39,077 nt of DNA from Bryobacterales bacterium (lineage in GTDB: Bacteria; Acidobacteriota; Terriglobia; Bryobacterales; UBA6623). Below, one piece after another: positions 33,352 to 39,077 of this stretch. Below the pieces are notes generated by a model. It saw only the letters and a list, made by a program, of their open reading frames with translations. It made no database searches and was not told the DNA's origin. The number at the start of each line of letters is the position of its first letter. Position 1 is the stretch's first letter. The translations under genes were made by a program, and so were the position numbers. The DNA lies in the NCBI GenBank assembly GCA_028819235.1, contig JAPPMC010000151.1, positions 1 through 39,077 on the forward strand, in the 5' to 3' direction.

Positions 33352-34287
33352 CTAGACGTTGAACCAAGGCGTCACCCAGACGTACTTGATGCGGAACAGC
33401 AGGCGCGCCAGTATCTTGACCGGCAGGGCCAGCATGATGATCAGCAGCACCTGCAGGATCGCGTACTGCAGCAGCGACATTCGCCCAAGGATCTTTCGGG
33501 TGAACTCGGTGGCGATGATCAGGCGGTGGCAGCCATACCCGGCGGCGGTTACGAATCCGCCGACGACCAGGCCCCCGAAGATTCCGATCCAGGGCTGGGA
33601 GGTGATGCCGATGATCTCATGCAGGTCTCGGTTGATCTCGAAGATCAGCCGGTTGTGATCCCAAGTCATGCCGGGCCAGAACCACATCCAGCCCGGGCCG
33701 CGGATCAGCGTTCCGATGACGATCATGGAGCACCACAGGATGATGAACCCGGAGATGAACGTCCAGATCGCGAACTTCCTCTGCTTGTACGTGTAGTAGC
33801 CATTGCCCAGCGGGTTCTCGTCGATGTAGGGGATGACGATCAGCCCAATGATGATTAGGGTAGGCATCACGACCCCCGCGATCCAAGGGTCGAAGTAGAC
33901 CAGCATCTCCTGAAGGCCAAGGAAGTACCAAGGGGCCTTGGAGGGGTTCATCGTGAGCGAAGGGTTGGCCGGCTCCTCCAGCGGCGCGTCCAGCGTGATG
34001 GACCAGACCATGAGGATGAACGTCACGATCACAACGGCCAAGAACTCCATGCGCATCAGGTACGGCCAGACGGGCAATTCCCGGGCCCAGCCCTTCTGGA
34101 ACGGCTGGGTCTTGCGGTGGTGCGTCCTAGCCAGCTTCGGGTCGGCCTCGAGCTTCGCAAGCAACCGGTCGTTGGCGAACGCCTGTCGGAGCCCGAACCA
34201 GGTGAAGAACGGAATGATGAAGAGCATCCCGACGATCGGTATGTTGTCGGGCAGCGAGATGATGGTCCAGAGTTGGTGCCAGTCCAT
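33352..34287 (-). CDS. cytochrome b C-terminal half (subunit IV/PetD-like) of quinol:cytochrome c oxidoreductase
   Basis: This 311-residue membrane protein matches the C-terminal domain of cytochrome b when it is a separate subunit. After an N-terminal helix (IPIVGMLFIIPFFTWFGL) and a basic loop comes the quinol-oxidation site block MNPSKAPWYFLGLQEMLVYFDPW. The canonical PEWY is APWY here, so the catalytic Glu is not at the usual position; the Glu in GLQE may substitute. The segment PTLIIIGLIVIPYIDENPLG follows, then further helices, more than the three of chloroplast subunit IV. AAGGA lies about 10 bases before the ATG. It is the third gene of the operon, 26 bases after the b6-like gene. The call is firm by context and sequence. 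Confidence 0.92.
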   Translation of the reverse strand: MDWHQLWTIISLPDNIPIVGMLFIIPFFTWFGLRQAFANDRLLAKLEADPKLARTHHRKTQPFQKGWARELPVWPYLMRMEFLAVVIVTFILMVWSITLDAPLEEPANPSLTMNPSKAPWYFLGLQEMLVYFDPWIAGVVMPTLIIIGLIVIPYIDENPLGNGYYTYKQRKFAIWTFISGFIILWCSMIVIGTLIRGPGWMWFWPGMTWDHNRLIFEINRDLHEIIGITSQPWIGIFGGLVVGGFVTAAGYGCHRLIIATEFTRKILGRMSLLQYAILQVLLIIMLALPVKILARLLFRIKYVWVTPWFNV

Positions 34288-34313
34288 GGTGAACGTTCCT
34301 TCCGGCCGACGCC

Positions 34314-35237
34314 CTACCTGCGCAAGGGCTTGATCTCGCTCTCCAGCATGATCCGGTTGGGCCCGGAGATGCCGCCGTCCTTCCGCACCCTCCAGAAGTG
34401 GACGATCATGAAGGTCGCCGCAAATCCCGGAATCGCGATGCAGTGCCAGATGTAGGCGCGCAGCAGCGCGTTCGCATCGACGATAGACCCGCCCAGCAGG
34501 GCGAAGCGCACGTCGTTAAACGGGGTCATGCCGAATTGCGGCCCGAACGGCCCCTCGTGCCCGAGCATCGGCGTCGCTCGGGCCATGTTGGTTCCCACCG
34601 TGACCGCCCAGAAGCCCAGCTGGTCGTCCGGCAGGAGGTAGCCGGTGAACGACAACAGCAATGTCAGCACCAGCAGGATGACGCCTACCGACCAGTTGAA
34701 CTGCCTTGGCTTCTTGTAGGACCCGGTCAGGAAGACACGGAACATGTGCAACTGGACGGTGAGCACCATGGCATGGGCCGCCCAGCGGTGCATGTTGCGA
34801 AGCAGCTTGCCAAAGGGCACGTCGTGCTCCAGGTAGAGGATGTCGCGGAAGGCCTGCACCTTGGTCGGGTGGTAGTAGAACATCAGCAGCACTCCCGTCC
34901 ACGTCAGCACCCAGAAGAGATAGAAGCTGATTCCACCCATGCCCCATGTGAAGCTGAAGCGCACGGCGTCGCGGTTGACCCGCGCGGGATGGAGGTGCAG
35001 GAAGACATTGCTCAGCACGCCCAAGGTGCGGCTCCGAGCCGTCTGATCGTGCTTGACCCGGAAGATGGACTTGTAGACCTCGGTCTTCGTGGGCTGCTTG
35101 ATGGCCTTGAGGTCCATCAGGGCCTTTTGCTTGATCTCCTGCGGATCGACCGTGAGGCCCAGCAACTGGCGGCTGCCGTTGCTGCCGTTGGTGGCTGACG
35201 GCGTGGACTTGGTTGCGGCCTTCTTGGAAACTGCCAT
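34314..35237 (-). CDS. cytochrome b N-terminal half (cytochrome b6-like, heme b binding)
   Basis: The 307-residue protein is closely similar in pattern to cytochrome b6. Two heme b ligand pairs are visible: His in RNMHRWAAHAM and in LHMFRVFLTG (14 apart), and His in AYIWHCIAIPG and in FMIVHFWRVRKDGG (15 apart). KKPRQFNWSVGVILLVLT and FTGYLLPDDQLGFWAV are typical b6/cyt b segments. A cytoplasmic extension of about 90 residues rich in Lys/Ser/Thr precedes the first helix and is longer than in b6. The quinone is probably menaquinone or similar, as in most b6-type bacterial complexes (inference). It lies 21 bases after the Rieske gene. Confidence 0.95.
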   Translation of the reverse strand: MAVSKKAATKSTPSATNGSNGSRQLLGLTVDPQEIKQKALMDLKAIKQPTKTEVYKSIFRVKHDQTARSRTLGVLSNVFLHLHPARVNRDAVRFSFTWGMGGISFYLFWVLTWTGVLLMFYYHPTKVQAFRDILYLEHDVPFGKLLRNMHRWAAHAMVLTVQLHMFRVFLTGSYKKPRQFNWSVGVILLVLTLLLSFTGYLLPDDQLGFWAVTVGTNMARATPMLGHEGPFGPQFGMTPFNDVRFALLGGSIVDANALLRAYIWHCIAIPGFAATFMIVHFWRVRKDGGISGPNRIMLESEIKPLRR

Positions 35238-35258
35238 GCTGCTGTGTGCCTTTCGTCC

Positions 35259-35831
35259 TCAGACTTGGATGAAGCTGCCCGGTGAGTCGAATTGCGTCGG
35301 CAGCCCCTTCTCCTCGCGGTACAGCACGCTCGTGTCCACGACAATGCGGCCCTGCGGGTCGAGCGCCACGTAGGCGCGGTCCATCGGCCGGGGCGCAGGG
35401 CCCTCGTAGTTGCGGCCCTCCGGGTCGTAACCGCTGCCGTGGCAGGGGCACTTGAACTTTGCCTCGCTCAGCTTCCAGTCCGGAGTGCACCCGAGGTGCG
35501 TACAGCTCGCGAAGATCACGAAGAGCCGGTCCGTCGTGCGTACGACCCAGATGCGATTACTCTTCTGGAAGCGGGTGTCGACGCCGATCGCGAAATCCGT
35601 GGGAAGGCCGATGCGGAACTGCGTGCGCGGCTCGAAGATCGTGCGCGGGAAGAAGAACCGCAGGAACATGAGGAAATTGGCGGTCAGAAAGCCGCCGGTC
35701 AGCAGGCCGACCAGTCGGCGCCGCGACTGAATCTTGACCTGTTCGTCCCTGTCCTCGGCACGGAGGGCAGCCTTGATGCGTTCAATCAGTGATCCGGCCG
35801 ACACTGCGCCACCCTTTTTTGATGCTGCCAT
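35259..35831 (-). CDS. Rieske [2Fe-2S] iron-sulfur protein
   Basis: The 190-residue protein is the iron-sulfur subunit of the bc-type complex. It has a basic cytoplasmic N-terminus, one membrane helix (LVGLLTGGFLTANFLMFLRFFF, about residues 40-62), and a periplasmic Rieske fold with both cluster motifs CTHLGC and CPCHGSGYDPEG, the Cys and His ligands all present. ATG 35831 was chosen over an upstream in-frame start because GGAGG stands seven bases before it. It is the first gene of a six-gene operon (Rieske, b6-like, subunit IV-like, octaheme cytochrome, cupredoxin-like, ctaB) with gaps of 21-46 bases. A TTGAAG-N18-TACAAT promoter lies 57-86 bases upstream. Confidence 0.95.
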   Translation of the reverse strand: MAASKKGGAVSAGSLIERIKAALRAEDRDEQVKIQSRRRLVGLLTGGFLTANFLMFLRFFFPRTIFEPRTQFRIGLPTDFAIGVDTRFQKSNRIWVVRTTDRLFVIFASCTHLGCTPDWKLSEAKFKCPCHGSGYDPEGRNYEGPAPRPMDRAYVALDPQGRIVVDTSVLYREEKGLPTQFDSPGSFIQV

Positions 35832-35887
35832 GCGTAATCCTCCGGATGGGCACCGCCTCAACCGCGACCGCCCGATCCCCGCTCCCC

Positions 35888-35917
35888 ATTGTAGAGAACC
35901 CGGGAGCCGGGCTTCAA
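35888..35917 (-). promoter_or_regulatory. sigma70-type promoter of the Rieske-cytochrome operon
   Basis: On the minus strand TTGAAG (35912-35917) and TACAAT (35888-35893) are separated by 18 bases, close to the TTGACA-N17-TATAAT consensus. The expected transcript start near 35881 gives a leader of about 50 bases with GGAGG before the Rieske ATG. It lies wholly between the kdsB stop and the Rieske start, so the operon can be expressed independently of kdsB. Confidence 0.55.
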
Positions 35918-35937
35918 TGCGCCGCTGCGCCGCCCGA

Positions 35938-36693
35938 TCACCGCACTGCGGACCTCATCCGAGCGGCTTCCAGCGCCGTGCGGGCGCGCTCCAGATCCTG
36001 CGGCGTGTCAACGCTAACGCCGACGTGATCGCAGGTCTCCACCACCGCAATGCGGTAGCCCCGCTCTAGGGCCCGAAGCTGTTCCAGGCCCTCCGCCTTC
36101 TCCAACGATCCTGGCGGCATTCGGCTAAAGGCGAGCAGGAAGTTCCGGCGGTAGGCGTAGATCCCGATGTGCTCCCAAGCTCGAACGACAGCCTCTCGGT
36201 GCGGGCAAGGGATCGGGCTGCGCGAGAAGTACAGAGCCATTCCGGCGTCGTCGGTGACCACCTTAACGACATTTCGATCCTCGAACGTCTCGCGGTCGAC
36301 GATCCGCTTGCAGAGGGTTGCCATGTCCGGTCCCCCAACGCTGAGGAGAGGGTCCACGACCTGCTCAAGAACTGCAGGGTTCACGAAGGGCTCGTCTCCT
36401 TGAATGTTGACGACCACGTCGTGCGAAGAGCGACCGGCCACCTCGGCTACCCGGTCCGTCCCGGAAAGGTGCTCCGCGGATGTGAGGGTGGCGTCTCCTC
36501 CGAAGGCCTCTACAGCGAACCGGATGCGGTCGTCATCGGTGGCGACGACGACCCGGTCGAGCCGCGGGCATGATGCGGCTCCCTCATAGACGCGCTGCAG
36601 GACTGGCTTTCCGCCAAGGTCGGCGAGCAGCTTGCCGGGAAACCGCCGGGCCGCGTACCGCGCCGGGATGACTCCTAGGACACTTCGCGGCAA
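35938..36693 (-). CDS. kdsB: 3-deoxy-manno-octulosonate cytidylyltransferase KdsB
   Basis: KdsB activates Kdo to CMP-Kdo for the lipopolysaccharide inner core, in the cytoplasm. The 251-residue protein has VIPARYAARRFPGKLLADLGGKP (CTP-binding loop), VVVATDDDRI, VVNIQGDEPFVNP with the metal-binding Asp, MALYFSRSPIPCPH, HIGIYAYRRNFLL and the closing VSVDTPQDLERAR. All are diagnostic of the CMP-Kdo synthetase family and length is normal. The start is a TTG at 36693, since no ATG or GTG lies before the VIPARY block; GAGA lies about 6-9 bases upstream. It stands 106 bases upstream of the Rieske gene, with a promoter in between, so it is probably a separate unit. Confidence 0.96.
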   Translation of the reverse strand: MPRSVLGVIPARYAARRFPGKLLADLGGKPVLQRVYEGAASCPRLDRVVVATDDDRIRFAVEAFGGDATLTSAEHLSGTDRVAEVAGRSSHDVVVNIQGDEPFVNPAVLEQVVDPLLSVGGPDMATLCKRIVDRETFEDRNVVKVVTDDAGMALYFSRSPIPCPHREAVVRAWEHIGIYAYRRNFLLAFSRMPPGSLEKAEGLEQLRALERGYRIAVVETCDHVGVSVDTPQDLERARTALEAARMRSAVR

Positions 36694-36750
36694 AGCGTCT
36701 CAGTCTAATGCACGCCGGGAAGCCGGGAATCCAAGGAACACGGCGGCGGA

Positions 36751-36756
36751 TATATA
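36751..36756 (-). promoter_or_regulatory. candidate -10 box of kdsB
   Basis: TATATA in a short AT-rich block, about 58 bases upstream of the kdsB TTG start. It is the only AT-rich stretch nearby, but no -35 element at proper spacing is apparent. Confidence 0.25.
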
Positions 36757-37309
36757 CGGATCTTGGGAAAGGCCACTCCAAGGGGCGGAACGGTCGAATG
36801 TCAAGTCCCTACGGCCTCCCATTGCATTGGGCGCTAGCGGTTGCGCAAGCGACCAAAGGACTCTAGGATCGCATCACGCGCGGCGGTCGCCGGACCGACC
36901 AGATACTCGCAGATTACCGTTCGGCGGACGCGTGGAGGGAGATGAAGAATCAGCGGTGGAGGATCGTCGTCCAATCGCGGCGGCATGGCTTCGCGAGTAG
37001 GATCTTTGCCGGCTTGGCGTACTTGTGCTGGGTGTCGAGCCTGCCCCGGTCTCTGACGTCACCACCGGGATCCGGTTGGGGGCTCGACAGGAGGTCGCTA
37101 GCTGGTAGACCCACGACCGCAACCCTACCCGCAATGCCCGCCGGAGCAGTTACGTCGCACTTGCGAGGCCACCGCTAGGTGACAAGAGGCATGAAAGAGG
37201 CCAGTCGGCCCCACTGCCCTCTAGTCAAGACCACACGCCGATCGTCGGGGCGCGCGGACACAGGAAACGAGGCGACGTGAGAGGCGTGGCATTCGGCCGC
37301 GGCTGCGGC

Positions 37310-37350
37310 GGGCGAGGCTCGCCCGAGGTTGGTAGGAACCTACCCTCGGG
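37310..37350 (-). terminator. adjacent stem-loops downstream of the sulfatase gene
   Basis: Two hairpins lie 30-70 bases past the sulfatase stop. At 37322-37350, CCCGAG and CTCGGG flank GGTAG and CTACC around a GAAC loop, with a 3-base bulge. At 37310-37324, GGGCGAG and CTCGCCC form a perfect inverted repeat around one base. They share three bases (37322-37324) and could be alternative folds. There is no T-run, so it would be a non-canonical or Rho-assisted terminator. Confidence 0.35.
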
Positions 37351-37379
37351 GTCGGCGCCATCGAAGTTCTGGCACCGGC

Positions 37380-38870
37380 TCAGATCTCCGGAATCGGGTC
37401 GGAAGGTGAGATGTCCTCTCCTTCCCAATTGACGGCGCCATCGGTGTAGATCAACACGCGCGAGCGGCTTCCCGGTGCGTGGGCCTGCTCGTCCGCCGGA
37501 AGATAACGTCGGTGCTCCGCTATGACTTCTGCGTGCTCCGGCCGCCCAGCGAGATTGTCGAACTCCTGCGGGTCGATGCGCATGTCGTACAGCTCCTCGG
37601 AACCGTCGGCGTGGTGAATATAACGCCAGTGTTCCGAGCGCACGCCGTGATTGCCGGGATTGTGAGTGGTGATGGCCGGCCACTGTCGCGGGGCGGCAGA
37701 GTCCGAAAGCTGAGGTACAAGACTGTGGCCCTCAAGCCCTTCGGGCAAGTCCAGACCAGAGAGTTCGGCAAGCGTGGGGAATATGTCGAGCAGCTCGGCC
37801 GGCGAAGTGACGTTGGAGCCCGCCGCGACCCCCGGCCCGGCGAACAGCAGAGGGACGCGCGTGGAGCGGTCCCAGAGCGTATTCTTGCCAGTGATCAGCT
37901 TCTCGCCCAGATGCCAGCCGTGGTCTGACCAAAGCACGACTACCGTGTTTTCGGCATGGCCGCTCGCATCCAAGGCGTCCAAGAGGCGCCCGACCTGGCT
38001 GTCCACGAAGCTGACCGAGGCAAGGTAGGACGCCACGAGGTTCCGCCATTCCCCAGCATCTTCGAGAAACTTGAGCCGAGGCTCCGGGAGCTTCCAGTGA
38101 AGGTACCAGCTGAAGCGGGGCGTGTCGTCGCGGTCGTCGCGCCGGATCTCGGGCAACTGGACTGACTCCAGGGGGTACATGTCGTACCACTCTTGGGTGA
38201 CGTAGCAGGGAACGTGCGGCAGGAAGAACCCCGCAGCAAGGAAGAAGGGACGCTCTTGCGGACCGTTGAGCGGCCCCTCGAGCTGTTCGACGGCCCAGCT
38301 GGCGACCTTCCAGTCCCCCTTCTCCTCGTCGCGGTGGGGGAATGTCCCCCAGTCCATCAGCGGATGGTTTTGCGGCGTCTGGACCAGCTTCTCCTCCGGG
38401 CGTGCGCCGACGCCAGCTGCCGGGCCCAAGAACTGAAACTCGCTGTCCGCGTCCGCCCGGCCGTAGCGGCCGTGGTAGATCTTTCCCGTCGAATACGTGG
38501 CGTATCCGTTTCTCTCCAAGAACTGGGGAAGCGTCTCGATGGAACTGAGGGCCTCAACCTCGCGGAACCAAGGCGACAGCCCATAGATGCCGGTGCTTGT
38601 CGGGCGGCGACCCGTGAGTAGGCTGGTTCGCGCCGGATTGCAGAGGGGGGCCTGAGTATGCGCGTTGAGGAATGTGGTGCCGCGCGCAGCGAGGCGGTCC
38701 ATGTGCGGCGTCTGAACTTGCGGGTGCCCGCCCAATGGACCCACCCAGTCATTGAGGTCATCGATCGCGATGAACAGGATGTTGGGCGGTGTGGCAGGAG
38801 TGTCGGCGGCGCAGCCAGCCACGAGCAGCGCCAGGGTAACCACGAGGGGCATTCGCGATACAGGAGTCAT
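37380..38870 (-). CDS. exported sulfatase (iduronate-2-sulfatase-like), probable lipoprotein
   Basis: The 496-residue protein starts with a lipoprotein signal (LALLVAGC, Cys20). The sulfatase fold follows: metal-binding Asp pair in PPNILFIAIDDLNDW (Asp37, Asp38), formylglycine motif APLCNPARTSLLTGRRP with Cys77 converted by an anaerobic or FGE-type maturase, GKIYHGRYG, FFLAAGFFLPHVPCYV, and the late metal site VVLWSDHGWHLGEK. The arrangement resembles iduronate-2-sulfatases and the many polysaccharide sulfatases of Planctomycetes and Acidobacteriota. It probably removes sulfate from an external glycan or glycosaminoglycan-like substrate. ATG 38870 was chosen for the signal sequence; an ATG six codons later is possible, and neither has a ribosome site. 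No maturase or glycosidase gene is adjacent in the window. Confidence 0.92.
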   Translation of the reverse strand: MTPVSRMPLVVTLALLVAGCAADTPATPPNILFIAIDDLNDWVGPLGGHPQVQTPHMDRLAARGTTFLNAHTQAPLCNPARTSLLTGRRPTSTGIYGLSPWFREVEALSSIETLPQFLERNGYATYSTGKIYHGRYGRADADSEFQFLGPAAGVGARPEEKLVQTPQNHPLMDWGTFPHRDEEKGDWKVASWAVEQLEGPLNGPQERPFFLAAGFFLPHVPCYVTQEWYDMYPLESVQLPEIRRDDRDDTPRFSWYLHWKLPEPRLKFLEDAGEWRNLVASYLASVSFVDSQVGRLLDALDASGHAENTVVVLWSDHGWHLGEKLITGKNTLWDRSTRVPLLFAGPGVAAGSNVTSPAELLDIFPTLAELSGLDLPEGLEGHSLVPQLSDSAAPRQWPAITTHNPGNHGVRSEHWRYIHHADGSEELYDMRIDPQEFDNLAGRPEHAEVIAEHRRYLPADEQAHAPGSRSRVLIYTDGAVNWEGEDISPSDPIPEI

Positions 38871-39077
38871 GCCGGAACCGACAGTACCACAGCAAGGGCC
38901 TAGTCGCTGGGATAGACCCTTCCCTTGCACGGGTGAACAGCGGGTTGGCTCACGCCCTGCTGGGGCCACGAATTGCCGGACGCGCGTGCGCCGCTGGCTT
39001 GCACACCGCAATTGGGGCCCCCGCCCCCAGGCACATTCTTTTGTTGATGTTTGGGACGCTTGCCGGAGTCGATCCTT
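38871..39077. other. upstream region of the sulfatase gene, window end
   Basis: These 207 bases contain no recognised gene, hairpin or promoter with a matching -35/-10 pair. The last 40 bases become AT-richer, which may mark the start of another intergenic or coding unit beyond the window. Confidence 0.3.

Larger units (their letters stand above)
36694..37379. other. gene-poor region between kdsB and the sulfatase gene
   Basis: These 686 bases hold no recognisable gene. A + frame at 36942-37178 (78 codons) has GGAGGGAG directly before its ATG and one mildly hydrophobic stretch (FAGLAYLCWVSSL), but no known motif and an Arg/Pro/Ser-rich tail, so it is left uncalled. Stem-loops at 37310-37350 are listed separately. 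It should contain the kdsB promoter at its left end. Confidence 0.45.

Noticed and set aside
36942..37178. 78-codon frame with GGAGGGAG before its ATG
   Set aside because: The ribosome site touches the start codon, no motif is recognisable and the composition is typical of noncoding frames; only the leading hydrophobic patch is suggestive.

Overview
This is a GC-rich, gene-dense chromosomal segment from a Gram-negative (diderm, lipid A and Kdo making) bacterium. Outer-membrane biogenesis genes (fabZ-lpxA-lpxI, kdsB, an Omp85/SurA-like/TamB set), a b6/subunit-IV type split cytochrome b, exported sulfatase and aldolase, and many GTG/TTG starts fit an Acidobacteriota-like organism. That assignment is inference with moderate to low confidence, because no rRNA or marker search could be run. 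No tRNA, rRNA, insertion sequence, prophage or CRISPR array was found.

Layout. 1-3634: a 3' remnant of an amidohydrolase, a long gene-poor stretch, a minus-strand alpha/beta hydrolase and thiC. 3762-6799: a DHH phosphoesterase on +, convergent with the fabZ-lpxA-lpxI cluster on -, whose genes overlap by a few bases (lipid A and fatty acid synthesis). 6895-14087 (-): xerD-like recombinase, PLP aminotransferase, a large FAD/Fe-S 2-hydroxyacid dehydrogenase and two tandem EamA transporters. 14100-17595: a small conserved hypothetical protein, trxB, a 978-base gene-poor region with a candidate tiny ORF and a strong hairpin, then tsaD. 17616-25199 (-): an outer-membrane assembly operon of seven-POTRA Omp85 protein, SurA-like chaperone and TamB. 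25219-28496: a ThiF/MoeB-type E1 enzyme and rmuC (convergent, stops overlapping), then an aldolase with an export signal. 28529-35831 (-): a six-gene respiratory operon of Rieske protein, cytochrome b6-like, subunit IV-like, octaheme cytochrome c with a coiled coil, cupredoxin-like exported protein and heme O synthase. It has a well-formed sigma70-type promoter. 35938-36693: kdsB. 37380-38870: an exported sulfatase followed by stem-loops.

How it works together. The respiratory operon encodes a quinol-oxidising complex of the cytochrome b6 type. It would pass electrons through the Rieske centre to an unusually large membrane-anchored multiheme cytochrome and perhaps to a copper protein; CtaB would supply heme O/A for a terminal oxidase located elsewhere. 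The lipid A and Kdo genes and the Omp85-TamB set build the outer membrane. The most interesting parts are the octaheme cytochrome with its coiled-coil stalk, the seven-POTRA/TamB operon, the exported aldolase, and the trxB-tsaD gap with a tiny ORF behind an almost full-length anti-Shine-Dalgarno match.
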